From contig CM066913.1 of NCBI GenBank assembly GCA_033964015.1, positions 18,933,854-18,997,853 of the forward strand: a stretch of 64,000 nt of DNA, written 5' to 3'. Made by a program: the position numbers and the translations under genes. Numbering within the stretch: the first letter of the stretch is position 1; the number at the start of each line of letters is the position of its first letter. Below are positions 1 to 11,652 of this stretch, piece after piece. The notes under the pieces were generated by a model that made no database searches, had not been told where the DNA came from, and saw only the letters and a program-made list of their open reading frames with translations. The stretch is from Scolanthus callimorphus (lineage: Eukaryota > Cnidaria > Anthozoa > Actiniaria > Edwardsiidae).

Positions 1-12
1 AGAGACAGCTGT

Positions 13-263
13 GGTAACGATAGCCTGCTTGCAGGCGTTGGAAGGGGAGGCTCGCCCCCGGGACCGCGCGTCTAAAAAATCCAAGATGGCGCCCGATCGC
101 GAACGGACCGGGTTTTCCGCCATAAAAACACCCAGTACCGCCTGCAAGCAGGCTAGACAAAATATGCCCGCCCCCTTGATTTGTCCAAGATGGCCGGCCA
201 CGCGAAAGCAAACTCGGGTTTCTCGACTTCTCTCCAACGCCCGCGAGCAGGCTATGGTAACGA
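13..263. mobile_element. MITE with ~29-bp terminal inverted repeats
   Basis: The left end GATAGCCTGCTTGCAGGCG (from about 21) pairs with the reverse complement of the right end near 235-260. A third copy of the CCTGCAAGCAGG core sits at about 138-155. There is no coding capacity. It lies in a REXO1 intron. Confidence 0.65.
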
Positions 264-317
264 ATGTGCAGAGAAATGACTGACAAGTGATGTGAAAGAG
301 TAGACCCTCGTAGATAC

Positions 318-431
318 CTCTGCGTCTGAGTAGTCGTCCCATGTGATAAGTACACTCCTCTTGTCGTACATGAGTCCCGTCCTCCCGCACACTGTATGGC
401 TTACCGCATCGATGGCAAGTGCGTCGTAACG
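318..431 (-). CDS. REXO1: REXO1 exon 7, Cys/His element before the exonuclease domain
   Basis: The acceptor is CTTCTTTTCAG. It reads LRRTCHRCGKPYSVREDGTH then VRQEECTYHMGRLLRRR, matching the CxxC...C...H Cys/His element that precedes the DEDDh domain in REXO1. I chose the GTATCT donor just after RRR. Later exons are outside the window. Confidence 0.78.
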
Positions 432-3400
432 CTGAAAAGAAGATAACAATATGCCACTCTGATCTCTTAAAGCGTGGTTGAGCTACAATCTTTGCCAAAA
501 CGACTTGGACCGATACCTAAACAGAGTCAATTTCTAGGAGCATTTGAAAGCTTAATGAAAATATATGCCCCACCCCCTGATTAAGTGTTGTTAGCTATTT
601 CTGAGATGCAGGGGCGTAGCCGGGGGGGGGGGGGGGAGCACAGGGGGCCGCCCCCCATCCCTTTCTCGGAAGATTTTCCATACATTTACTGTATTATCAG
701 TCCAAGGTTTTTGGCAAAGACTGTAGCAACGCAGGCAATAAGGACTAGAAAATAACTCTATAAATCATAAAAATAACATGACTACCTGCTCTCTAATGCA
801 ACCAACATTTGTTTTTGGCAACAAAAAACTTAAAGGTAGTCGCCAGGTGGTGACATAAAAACGTCAAATAAAATGATGACTTGACGACACGTTTTTAGAG
901 CTTGGTCTTCTGCTGACAACTTTATGAAAAGGGTGACGAAGTGTTACGTCGCTGTCGGGCTCCCTGTCTAGCTAGCAGGTCAATAAACACACAGACCCGA
1001 CAGACCAGACTGACAGGTAAGATAGATAAACAATGATAATCTCAATCATGATTACCGATAAAAGGGATATTGAAAATGTCATATGCCGCAATCAACATTC
1101 CTTACTGAACCATTCCATGCAACCCATTTGCGATCTTAGAATAAGGAACTTAGCTATGCCAGCAAAAAGACTTACGGTTGCTGCTGTTACTTGTATGTGC
1201 TTTCCTGGGTTTCATTACGACTTTGCCGGGAGAAGCGGAGGGACGCGGAAAGCCATTGTCCACAAGTTCTTCTTCCGTCAAAAGGTAGGTACGTAACAGA
1301 TCGTAGAACACGTCCTCTGAATAAATATTAATGAGCACATCAATGTTAGCTTTTTTTTTCACAGTTCTCTGCGCACAGACAGGATTTTACAAATAGCGCT
1401 GCGCACAGACTCTAAAATTAATTCACGGGACAAACAATCACTGTGAAATCGCATTCAGAAGGAACGCGCTCGAAATACGAGCCAGGGTAGGAGTACATAC
1501 GACACCGCGGAAAAACGCAGTTGACACACGTCAAGATTCACTGGCCTGTGAAATGAAGACAATTGAAAAAATCTGCATAACAACAGCGAACGTTCAATTT
1601 TGACTTTAAACCATAATTTTCACCTCTGTGCAAGCCTGAAAGTGTGTGGTGCAAAAGTTCAGAGAAAGATATGATCATATTCTAGCTGCTCTGCAATTTT
1701 GGCCTTAATATTTGTGTCTGGAGCTTAATATTTCGAAGTTTTCGAAGACAGCACGAGATGCTTTTGTTGTGTAGATTATTCTTTTGTTTCATTTTACAGG
1801 AAGGGAATCTTTAGCGCATGGCAAATGCGTTTTGCCGCGGTGTTAGTACATACAAGCTCTGCAGACACGTACCCAGTCGTTAATTGTTTTTCTTTTTTTA
1901 TATTTTTTCGCTTTTGCGTTACAGGCTGTTGCCGATATTGCGTTACTTGACAGGCGCGCAAGGATTATGTCGTCTGACCGTGATGCACCGCGCACCTTGA
2001 AAAAAAGTCTGACCTGACCGTGATGCATCGCGCGCCGCTTCGAAGAAAACAACATGGCGACTGGATACGAGTCTGCAAGCTCTGCCATAATGAGTGGAAG
2101 TACCAGTTTACCATTCATTTTGTATCTTTCTTTAGAGAGAAAACGGGATTTCTAATGAGGGTGACGTCATCTGTGCGCAGCGCTAGTAAACTCATAACCT
2201 GTTAAATTCCTGTGAACTCATTACCTGTTAAATTCTCGAAGTTTTTAAGTTTCCCGTCGCCACTTTTTCCTTGTTTGAAAGGCGTGTTGACTGTCGATGT
2301 TGCCGTGCTACTTGCAGGGGGGCTAGGGGTTGGATCAGGGCGTCTCTCTGGTGTAGGAGTGTCGCGCAGCTTCTTAATGGCGTTAATACACAGGTTCAGG
2401 TACATGTGTCGTCTGGTGGCGCGGTTATACATCTGCTGCTCCTCCTCTACGGCCTACACAGGGAACAAGGAAACTGCAACTAAAACCCCGTTCACACGGG
2501 ACCGGTACAAAACCAGACCGGTACAATTCTGGTACGGTACAGTCGGCGCGTTCACATGGGACCTGCGGTACCGGACCGATTTTGGCACGGCTAAAATCGA
2601 GGACTTTATAACCACCCCTCTCTACCGTAGCTCCACTATCTTTTCTTTGTTGTCCTCTATTAACAATGACGTCATGTGGTGACTAAATATTGCTTTCTGG
2701 CGACTAAATTTTTTTGAATTGTCGCCAATGGCACCAAGCAAAAACGTTAATGTCGGGCCCTGCCGTCACAGAGCTCATTATATATTCCACCACACAAATA
2801 AGTATTCCACCACAAAAATAAGGGTAATTCTGCTCACACTATACTACTGACACTGGAGTGGGCAGGCAAGCGAGCAGCATCTCCACTGCAACTCGTTTTC
2901 GTGTTTCGTGTATCCACGAGCTAAAACATACATAAGTACTCACACGTTCAAAGGCTTGTTTTTCCGATGCACACAGCCTCAGCTGCTCGTCTATCAGCTT
3001 GTCAAGGTAGCGCTGTCGGAAGTTGTGTGGCACCTTGGCCCCATACTCCAACGGAATCCTGGGCCGAGGGAGACTTGGCCTACTGATCAACACTTTGCTA
3101 TTCGTGTTGGGCGTGTGGGCTATACGACGTTTCGCTGTGGGTACAGTTCATTAGAAGATGGGTCGCTTGAAGTTGCCTGAAAAATAATGTTTGGTAACAC
3201 TTCAGGGGTGTGTCCTAAGGCGTTTTTAAAGAGAAAAGCATCCTGGAATTCTGCATTTTAAGGGTAAAAAATAAAATAGCGGAGAATTGCAAAAGCATGG
3301 GAAAGTAGTGAATTGTCAAAAGGACATAATAAATTTGACCTCTGAAATGGGCTGTATTGTATGAGCTTAAATTGTAGAGTGTAATAAAGTGCAATATTCT

Positions 3401-6400
3401 TAAGCTTGGCTAAACTAGGACACATGTAGCGCGCAACATTGTAGCCGGACACGTTTCCTTCATGTTTCCCGGTTTAGCCACGCGAGAAACATTGTTTGCG
3501 CGCAACAAATTTTGTAGCCGCGACACAAAGAAATGTTTCTTCGCAAGACAAGAAACATTTCATGTATCCGAGACAGGTGTGTGATGTTTCCTAGTTTAGC
3601 CACTCGGGGAAACATACAGGACACAAATGTTGCGCGCTACATGTGTCCTAGTTTGGCCGTAGCTGAAGTGTATTACACTGGTTTTCATTTGTCGGGATTT
3701 AGATGCTTGGATCCTGACGGTCATCCCCGTCAATTCCCGTCTTATAAAAAATGCATATCGGTAGCTATCGCCGTCTGCGATAGTCTGCGAAAGATAACAG
3801 TGGGACGCGATCGGGAAAATAGAAACCATTTCTTTATTCCCGATCGCATCCCAGTCAATCGCCGTCACCGTCGGACACAATTCCAGAAGACGAGAACTAA
3901 CGGGGATGGTCAGGGAACCTAATGGACGATTCCAGCTATAATCGCGCGCGCTCTTCTTTATTCAGAAATGCCCAAGCCGTGTCATACAACTACCAGAATG
4001 CAGCGCGCGCATTTTTAACAGTTGTTTAACAAATGTCTCACATCTACCGACATGCAGCGCGCGTGCGTTATAACTGGAATCGTCCATTGCTACAACCATC
4101 CCGACTTTTACCGCTGGCCCCACACACCACAATTCATAGTCCACTGGTCGTAGGATACCTTGGTATGACTTGCACTTGGAACAATTGTCTTGGGATAACG
4201 GCGGATGGGATTTGCATTGTTCGACAACCTCGGGATCAACTGGAGATCAAATAGTTCAAGATGTAGATTGTTTTATTAGTTCATTTTGGCTGTAAAACCT
4301 GATACTGTAAATATTAAAGGAGGGACTGGTTTCATTCTTACACTTGATAGAACTTGACCATTTCCGTGATTTCATTATTCTGTGGAATTGCACTCTAATT
4401 AGCGCCACCGCAAAATGACTTCCGTCAATCAAACATATACTAGGCTCGGCAAGGAAAGTCCCAGACAATTTCAATAAATGACAATTCTAAACACCGTAAG
4501 TCAGTGTTAAAGTAGTGTAGTCAGCAGGGAAACTATCGTAGCAATTTTCGGGAGTTTCAGGGGCAGACGCCTAAAAGCTACTTGTTTGTTGGCAGAATTT
4601 CCACAGATTTATGTCGTGGTAAGGTGAATCTACAGCAGTTCTACTTTGCACGTTCAAGTTTTGACAAAGCTTTGTAATTCCAATATTGTTATTTGTGTTT
4701 AAGCGTGGACACCAAATATTTTTAGTAATTGGGCGTTGCAAAATGTGTTTCGAAGGCCCAAACGGCACGTTTCTATGGGGGCAAATGAGACGTTGCTACG
4801 ACGTTTTCAACTAGTACGTCCAAATGGCGGATCCAGGGGCGGTTCCAAGGTTCCACGGAACCCCCTTTGAGCATCAGAACAATGAGGATTTCATTGTGTG
4901 ATACCCAGACCGCTCGCGGACGAGCTCTCCATGATATATTGCCCGTATCATTCTTCGAAGGAGAGTGAAGAAGAAACGGAACTCCACTTAGAAAAATCCT
5001 GGATCCGCCACTGCGTGCCAAACCTCTAGTCTCCACCAATCAGACCAGTCTCGCCCGAAAGAAATAAGTTTCTGTGTACGCTTGTGTTATCTGGCTTAGA
5101 CCAACCATAGACTTCGTTTCTCTTCATATCAGCCTCAACACAAGTTCAGGTTAGAAAATAGGAATTTCAGGGTTGAAAAAATAAGATTTGGACAAAAAAT
5201 GGGAGGATAATAGCAAATACGATAAGTTTGTTGATGCTCCAACTAATGTGTTTAGCCTATTTATCGGAACGTTTTATAGCAAAACATGCTTGAAAGAGAG
5301 GAGTGTCCATACTTGGTATCAAGTGGCAAATTTGGGGTCGTAATTGGTTATTTCCCTAGAGTGATCTTGGGTGAGAAAATTTTGAAATTTCAGGCTTGTA
5401 GGATTACTGGAAACGTAGCAAGTTTTGGTGCATAATCGATAAACTGCTTTTTGCAGTCCAAAGCTTAAAAAAAATGGAAAATAGGAGGTAATTGGAATGG
5501 GCCCAAAAATAGGAACTTGACACCCTGCAATTTTGGTCAAAGCTGGGAACTGTCTTTTGCAATTGACAAACAACAGGCATAACACCCCCTTGCCAGTCAT
5601 CCCTTGGTGATTGTAGCTTTGAATAATCACTTACATGTTTTGGTTCATGTGCTACCCGTTGTTTCTTCACCAGTCCCTGCAACTCGACGCTGTCTGACCT
5701 TTCTCTCTTTGTAGGTGTCTTAGAGGATGATGAAGTTGTGCTTGACGAACTACTAACTGCAGTTTTTACAGTCCTCTTCTCAGGAGATAAAGTCAATCAT
5801 AGTCCATGACATCTGGCATTGATCGTAATCATCAAATATTCTTTTAACCTGTGATTTATGGAGCCACTTTGTTCATTTGAGTCACTAAAGCCGCTATAAT
5901 GGCCATCATCGCTTGACTCAAAACCAAACAAATTACACTTTGTTGTCTCTTTTCTATCCTTCTTTTCGCTTTTATGAATCTTAGCTTGCTTGCCTCCTTG
6001 TTGTTTCTCGGATTTCCTTTTGGCAGCTTTCATCTTCAAGAGCTCAAGTTCTTTTTCCTTTTGGCTGATAGCACTTGCTAAGTCAGTATGTTTTTTAGTT
6101 TCTTTCTCACTCAACTTCCCATGTTTTTCTGCTTTCCTGAATGTTTAGTTTTACTAGGAGAGCTTGTAAAGAAGTCAATGTCAGTTAGCAAGGTCTCATC
6201 TATTATTTTCTTTTCTTTTGATTTTGAAACTATATTAGTTGTAGTGGACTCTTCATTATCAACTATTTGTTCCTCCACTTTTATTTCAACATCAGAAACC
6301 TCTAAGTTCTTTTTCTTGTCCTTCCGTGGTTTAGTTTTGTCCTCTTTTTTCACTTTTACTGAAACGTTTTCAACATCACTACTCGGTCTCTTTTTCTTAC

Positions 6401-9400
6401 CATGCTCTTGTCTTTTTCTTTCTTGACTTTTACCCTTTCATTCACTTTACCCTCTTCTTTGCTTTCTGATCCTTCAAGTTTTTACCAACCAGCTCTTTCT
6501 CCTTCTTGACTGTAACACTTAAGTTAACGTCTTGATCACATGAATTAATTGTTCCATCAGAAGTCTCAGTTACATTAATGCTATTGTTTCTTTCTTCTTT
6601 GATCTGAACATGAGCAATATCACCCTCAGAATGACTAGAATTTATTTCCTGGTTATCGTTTTCGAGTTCTGTTGCATTATTTTCCTTCTTTACCTTCACT
6701 TACAGTTGTCATCACTATCACTAATTATAACCTCAACTCCCTTGCTCTTGTGACCATCATCAGTTCTTATACTCTTGTCATCAGAGTGCCTGGGCTTGGA
6801 TTTTACAGAGTCTTTTGTTCTCTTTGTTTTAAATGTATCTTCTTTGCTAGCTCTTGTATCCTTATTAAATTGATCATCTTCGCTAGGTTTCTTGACATTA
6901 GTTAATTCATTCTTTTTGCTAGTTTTCTCCTGTTTAATTACCTTCTTTGGAGATGATTCTTCATCACCACTGCTTAGCACAATCAATTCTGGATCCTCTT
7001 TTTTGATAACTTTACATTCGACAAAATGGGCATATCATCATCATCATGTTTATCTTTTGTATCTTCATGTTTTACTATATCCTTATTTTGTGTAGTGTTT
7101 TCCTTACTTGATAATTCAATGCTTCCTTTTCTGGTGGAGATGACTTCCCTTTTTGGTCTGTTGTTGACTTGGAACCTTGTCAGATTTAGAAGCAGTAGTT
7201 GATGATTGCTTTTCCTTTTGTTGGCTGTCCTTGTCGTGGTCTTTTTCTCAGTAGAATCTCTTGATGGTGCACCAGTTTCACTCTCGCTGCTGTGTGATGT
7301 TCGTTTAGGTCTACTAAGCAAGCTTGCTGACACTTCTTCTACTGCTTGCTCAAGTTTCGATATTGATTCAAGAATAGAAGAAACAGCAGTTCCAGATTTA
7401 GGTGGCTCTGGTGGTAAAGGGATGCTTTGGCTTTGTTTTGCATTGTTCACAGACTCACTAGTACTTGTTGTGGATTTGTCTGTGGATTGCTCATTTGTTA
7501 CGGTTTGTTATCAGAGGTTTCACTGGGTTCTTTTTCAAGGCCTCCTGTTGCATCACTTGGAACATTTAGCCTGACTTTGGCTTTTCTTTACCTAAAGAAA
7601 ACAAACTTTGTTTTTTAAAACTCAAATTTTAGAGTAGCTTGTAACCGCTGATATACAGCCATTACAGCTAGTATCTTCAATTATCACATATGCAGCACAT
7701 TTAAGAATGCCAACTGGCTGGGAGACAAACTAAGTCGGCTATGTACAAAGAATGGTTGAGGAGCCATGGTCAGGTCTTCGAGTTATGAGCATGGCGCTCT
7801 GACCACTCGGCCACCCTGCCTCCCCATATACAAAAAACATTGCACTGGAAATAGGTCATTGCTGGTCATTGGTCATCAGGTTTAGAGATGATATCTCTCC
7901 CGCATTTTGCAGGCAGCTCATGCATTTTAGCTTTATCTCCTGCTCTCCTGCATTTACTTAACGTTTTTGTTGAGATATTTCACAAAACAAGGACATGGCC
8001 TAAAATATATACCCCATCTCCTGCACTTTAAAAGTTGAAGATTGGTATTTCTGTCACGTGCTATTGTTTAGTGGTCACTCAGAATTCCAAGGTGCGTTAT
8101 TAGGAAATATAATTCATAGTCTAGTGAACATGTTTACAAATGTTAAAATCATTAGCAATACTGGTAATTCTCACTTTACCTGATGAATCACTGGGATTGT
8201 GCCCTTTAAGGCAACTTTTGCTGGGTTTTCCTTTTCCAGCAATTCCATGACCTATGTAAGAGGAATATAGTTTACTCTTATGGAAATTAATTTATCCTCA
8301 ACCTGTACAATGAAATTGCAACAGACGTTTCAACAGTCTTTGACAGGTCATTGGAAGGTTTGGCCATGGAATGACCATAGAATTGGGGGTGACATTTTGT
8401 GTGCCTTAGAGCTGTCAGAACAAGCAGGCGACTGCCAGAGCTCAGGCGGCTACCTCACATTTTATTGCAGGCTACTTTTTGCCAAATGTGAGACACAAAA
8501 ATGTTCAAACCACAGAACTTTGTTAAATGCAGCCTCAGTGTAAGCTCACCTTATTGCTTGCTAAAATAAAATAACAACTGGAATCCTTAAATTGTAGTTC
8601 CTCTTAAAAATCTCACAGCTCTGTGCCTGTGTCAAAATTGGCTTGGTGAGGAAACTAATTTGTTGCTTTGAAGCTACTAAATTTGCATGTTGGCCATCAG
8701 TTTTTCTTTCTGGCTATTTTTTTGAGCAGCCGCCTACTTCAAAATATTCTAACAGCTCTGGTGCCTCCTTGCACCTTCTGAACACAAACAGTCTGGAGTA
8801 CTACCTGGTGCTTAAGATTGCCATCCTGGAAAAAGGTGATGTTGTATTTGTGGAGCAGATTTCAGATGACTATTGAAAACTAAACGCGAATACAAAACCA
8901 TTAGCCAATCAGGAGTGGAAGCCATTCAACAACAAACCAATCAGGAGTGGAAGCCATTCAACAATAAACCAATCAGGAGGTGAAGTAAGTAAAAATTGTG
9001 TTTAGTCATGAGAGCAATGGTACATTTTGATTTAGTTCGCAATTTGATTAGCTGGAAGACGAAAGGCTTTGCTCTTGACCAATAGAAACGCTGACTAAAC
9101 GCTAAAGCCATGGCTAAACTAGGACACATGTAGCGCACATTTGTGTCCTGCATATTTCCCCAAGTGGCTAAACTGGGAAACATTGCACGCATGTGTCTTG
9201 GACACATGAAATGTTTCTTGTTTTGCGAATAAACATTTCTTTGTGTCCCTGCTACAAAATTTGTCGCATGCAACAATGTTTCCAGCATGGCTAAACAGGG
9301 AAACATGAAGGAAACATTTCCAGCTACAGTGTTGCACACTACATGTGTCCTAGTTTAGCCAGGGCTTTACTCTTGATGGTCATTTGATATCCTCTCTAAA

Positions 9401-9885
9401 ACAAGTAGACTTTGTGTCTGTAAAACTGTGAAAGATACACATAAGACATTATAGCAAGTCATAAACTACATGTACAGTCATAACACTCACTACATCTTGT
9501 GGCATTTTTTTTCTATGAGATCCGATTTGCGTAATTTGGCTAATTGTTGTACGTCCACGTGATAAACAAATCAATTATTGAACATCAACATGATTGATCG
9601 CCTAATAGAAAAATGGAAGGCAGCATACAATCAATAATAATACTCCCAAAATACTCACAAGACACTAATTTCACCTGATGTTAGAATTTGAAACCTTTAA
9701 TCGAAAGTATATCTCTTTCTTGGCACGACATTAGCTCGGGGGAGATAGGAATTCAGTAAGGATTTTGAAGGCAACTTGTCTCTTACCTGGTTTTGCATGG
9801 CGAAAATGGCAGTAAGGCCTGTGGCACAAACATGGACGAAAAACGGACAATTGGCGCTTCGAAAATATCCTGCGGAAGCGAACAT
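318..9885 (-). CDS. REXO1: REXO1, RNA exonuclease 1 homolog (partial, seven exons in window)
   Basis: This gene encodes a nuclear 3'-5' RNA exonuclease family protein that in mammals binds Elongin A and the transcription elongation machinery. Exons on the minus strand are 9787-9885, 8180-8251, 5635-7591, 2944-3176, 2225-2453, 1176-1316 and 318-431. The N-terminus has the family signature of an aromatic/Gly/Cys start followed by CHRPYCHFRH. The middle is Lys/Glu/Ser-rich with two SUMO-interaction-like motifs (ELIVLSSGDEE, VEVIISDSDD) and the family motif RIFDDYDQ. Later exons carry VPHNFRQRYLDKLIDEQLRLC, MYLNLCINAIKKLR, YLLTEEELVDNGFPRP and a Cys/His element with EECTYHMGRLLRRR. These follow the order known for REXO1. 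The DEDDh exonuclease domain is missing because it lies past the left edge. About ten one-base deletions break the frame; I read them as assembly errors, since conserved motifs continue in successive frames. Symbol by family similarity, good confidence. Confidence 0.88.
432..1175. other. REXO1 intron
   Basis: Intron between exons 6 and 7. It holds a G-run at about 620-636 next to the motif GCAGGGGCGTAGCC, which recurs at other inverted-repeat elements in this window. I see nothing else in it. Confidence 0.6.
1176..1316 (-). CDS. REXO1: REXO1 exon 6
   Basis: The acceptor is ATATTTATTCAG and the donor is GTAAGT. It reads DVFYDLLRTYLLTEEELVDN then GFPRPSASPGKVVMKP, a conserved REXO1 helix plus PxxxPGK segment. 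Phase 1 in and phase 1 out fit the exons on either side. Confidence 0.82.
2225..2453 (-). CDS. REXO1: REXO1 exon 5
   Basis: The acceptor is CCTGTGTAG. The exon reads AVEEEQQMYNRATRRHMYLN then LCINAIKKLR, the family block after the exon 4 domain, followed by a Pro/Ser/Thr-rich linker. The donor is GTAATG in phase 1. Confidence 0.8.
2486..2600. mobile_element. Half-copy of a GGTACAATTCTGG inverted-repeat element
   Basis: The sequence starting CCCCGTTCACACGGGACCGG closely matches the element at 43592-43820. Only about half of that palindrome is present here. It lies in a REXO1 intron. Confidence 0.6.
2944..3176 (-). CDS. REXO1: REXO1 exon 4, conserved middle domain
   Basis: The acceptor is TTATTTTTCAG and the donor is GTGAGT. 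It reads ATSSDPSSNELYP, then after one missing base AKRRIAHTPN, then RPSLPRPRIPLEYGAKVPHN and FRQRYLDKLIDEQLRLCASE. This is the most recognisable conserved block of REXO1 upstream of the exonuclease. The exon ends in phase 0. Confidence 0.85.
3408..3658. mobile_element. MITE family A, copy 1 (GGCTAAACTAGGACACATG ends)
   Basis: A foldback element of about 250 bp. The left end GGCTAAACTAGGACACATG is mirrored by CATGTGTCCTAGTTTGGCC at the right end, with further internal inverted copies. A second copy is at 9112-9360 and both lie within the REXO1 gene. Confidence 0.8.
3921..4088. mobile_element. Short foldback element
   Basis: AATGGACGATTCCAGCTATA at the left end is mirrored by TATAACTGGAATCGTCCATT at the right end. 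A related single arm occurs at about 42887-42910. Confidence 0.65.
4815..5020. mobile_element. MITE with GGCGGATCCAGG ends
   Basis: ATGGCGGATCCAGG near 4823 is mirrored by CCTGGATCCGCCACT near 5010. The same GGCGGATC(C/T)AGG core occurs at 31545 and 60840, so this is a repeated family. Confidence 0.6.
5635..7591 (-). CDS. REXO1: REXO1 exon 3, large charged low-complexity exon
   Basis: This exon is about 1.96 kb, with acceptor TTTCTTTAG at its 5' edge and donor GTAAGT at its 3' edge. It encodes a Lys/Glu/Ser-rich, probably disordered nuclear region with several Lys-rich acidic patches. Two hydrophobic-acidic motifs, ELIVLSSGDEE and VEVIISDSDD, look like SUMO-interaction motifs. Near the end are an FGFESSDDG patch, the REXO1 motif RIFDDYDQ, a serine run and a basic stretch. 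The frame breaks near 7575, 7505, 7230, 7150, 7125, 7005, 6705, 6445, 6400, 6135 and 5790. In nearly every case one extra sense-strand A, within or beside an A-run, restores a continuous protein. Confidence 0.8.
7751..7826 (-). repeat. tRNA-like (SINE) fragment
   Basis: On the minus strand it reads GGCAGGGTGGCCGAGTGGTC then AGAGCGC, which matches the A-box half of Leu/Ser-type tRNAs. No intact 3' half with a B box or acceptor pairing follows, so I call a truncated tRNA-derived SINE rather than a functional tRNA. Confidence 0.45.
8180..8251 (-). CDS. REXO1: REXO1 exon 2
   Basis: A 72-bp exon that reads GHGIAGKGKPSKSCLKGHNP and so on, entered and left in phase 1. The acceptor is CTTACATAG and the donor is GTAAAG. 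Its phases match exon 1 and exon 3 exactly. Confidence 0.75.
8898..8990. repeat. Short direct repeat, two copies of ~46 bp
   Basis: The block containing CCAATCAGGAGTGGAAGCCA occurs twice in tandem, followed by the beginning of a third copy. It is inside the first intron of REXO1. Confidence 0.7.
9112..9360. mobile_element. MITE family A, copy 2
   Basis: It has the same ends as the element at 3408-3658 (GGCTAAACTAGGACACATG and its mirror CATGTGTCCTAGTTTAGCC) and the same internal subrepeats, with point differences. It is inside the first REXO1 intron. Confidence 0.8.
9787..9885 (-). CDS. REXO1: REXO1 exon 1 (start codon, N-terminal Cys/His motif)
   Basis: The ATG is at 9885 and the protein starts MFASAGYFRSANCPFF. 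After a one-base slip it reads CHRPYCHFRHAKP, the conserved REXO1 N-terminal CCCH-like motif. The donor GTAAGA lies at 9781-9786 and the exon ends in phase 1. The slip falls around 9835, where a single missing base restores the motif; taken literally, the printed frame loses all the Cys/His residues. Confidence 0.85.
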
Positions 9886-10635
9886 ACCCCAAGGTACATG
9901 AAGAAAATGTACGATAAGAGATTCATGGTAAGTGTGTAAGTATTTTCAACAAAACGCGATTGTGTTCGCAATCTTTTGGTCTTGTCAACTCTCAATGAGC
10001 TGAGCTACCAGGCACCTTGTCGACACAGGGAGCCCGAATATATGAGAACTTATGCTCAGCTCAGGTCTTATCTAGCTATGCCAGAAGCTCATAAGTAGTA
10101 CTTATGAGCTTCTGGCTATGCCCCAAAGAATAAGCCACAATTTCATTGCACAACTTCCTCTTTCACCGAACTTCCGCTAAATCGGAAAACACTATTGGAT
10201 GTCTTAGTGTAGTAGGTTTTACGGAGCGATGTTAATTGAAACAGGTGTATAGAGAGACATCAAAAGCAGAGAGGATTACACAGTGACGCGAAGATATGAG
10301 TTTTATTTTCGAGTGGCAAGAACAATATTTTTAACGAATGAGCGCAGCGAATGAGTAAAATACTTGTGTTTGACAGGAGATAATAACTCATATCTTCAAG
10401 CCACCGTGTAATTTTCCTTTTATTATCATAAACAAACCAGAAAAAATTATTCCAAATTGATTTCCAAGCACTTTTGTTTTGACTGATATCCTCACTACTA
10501 GTGAGGATATGGAAAATATGTCACTCAGGTCCCGGATGTAGCTTCATATGAGATCTACGAGTGGCGTATTTCCCAGTAAAACATTCGTGTCGTCTATATA
10601 ATAAAATACATATGTATGTCGAAAATGTTCCCTAA

Positions 10636-11619
10636 GGGACGGATCATTTGATATTTGATGGGGGGAGTGGCTAATCTTTTTGGGCTCGATATTTTTTTCG
10701 CGTCCAGTTTTGCGGCTCGACTTTTTTCCCTAGAACGTGACTGTGCTCGATATTTTTTTACTGTTTCTTTTCATCACTTAAATTATTTCACCCTCAAACG
10801 ACAATTGATCATTTTGATAAAGTTTGATTTCATGCTCTCCTGTTATGTAATAGGTATGCTTAATCAGTTCGGGTTTACGAACAAGGGCTGACAAACTGAG
10901 AAGTTTGCTTCTGATGCTTCTGATGTTTGTCAATGCGCGCGAAGCGCGCCGCGATTTTGAAAATCTACGAGGTTAGATGATATTCTTATTTAATTCTGGG
11001 AGATGAGAATCACGCTGAAGAAATAGAGTCACTGAATAAAAAAATTTCAAAAATTAATCATGCCAGGGGCAAATTAGATGTCAGAAGTCAATACTATAGT
11101 AAACAAAATACAAAAAGTTGTAGATCATAACCGCCGCCATCTTTGGGTGTCTTTCAGACGGACGTCAGAGTAAAACATGTCCCGTTCTCCGCGGGATTTG
11201 AATCCCGCGGGATCTATTCTAAAAATAGATTGATAAACCAATTCGATGTGACACATTACAGTATCGAAGAGTCACGCCCCATCTAATTTGCCCCTCTCAT
11301 GCCTAGTACGATGTTATAGTTTGTAAATACTACACACCACAGCATACGCTTTTTATGAGCGCGCATATCAGTTGAAAGTAAATAAACCTTTACTTATCGT
11401 TTTCTGAAATTATTGAAATTTCAAACGAATATCCAAGCGTTTTAATTGTTGCGCGCGAGCCGACCATAAAAAAAACTTCCCTATTTATTAAGACATCAGG
11501 TTCCCTAGAACGGTAAATCGGGAGAGAGTTTAGTTGAGTTTGCTCGATTTTTTTTTTCGCCACCAGCTTTGTTTGCGCGATATTTGTTTTCTAGGTCAGA
11601 GCTTGCCTTCCCCCCCCCC

Positions 11620-11652
<33 letters not shown>

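Larger units (their letters stand above)
3177..5634. other. REXO1 intron rich in small inverted-repeat elements
   Basis: This 2.46-kb intron carries at least three MITE-like elements, listed separately at 3408, 3921 and 4815. Open stretches in it are inside those repeats and I do not call them genes. Confidence 0.65.

Noticed and set aside
5860..5960. FGFESSDDG in REXO1 exon 3 as a cohesin-regulator (WAPL-type) FGF motif
   Set aside because: The surrounding gene is clearly REXO1 by five conserved blocks; one short motif is not enough to argue for a WAPL relationship.
5635..7591. REXO1 as a pseudogene
   Set aside because: Breaks are one-base deletions with conserved sequence continuing after each, splice sites are intact, and the same error type occurs in MAST and the helicase.
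6088..7618. Plus-strand open frames rich in Phe, Ser and Leu
   Set aside because: They are the antisense of the Lys/Glu/Ser-rich REXO1 exon 3, which has family motifs and splice sites on the minus strand.
7751..7826. Functional tRNA gene
   Set aside because: Only an A-box half is tRNA-like; I could not find a matching T arm or acceptor stem.
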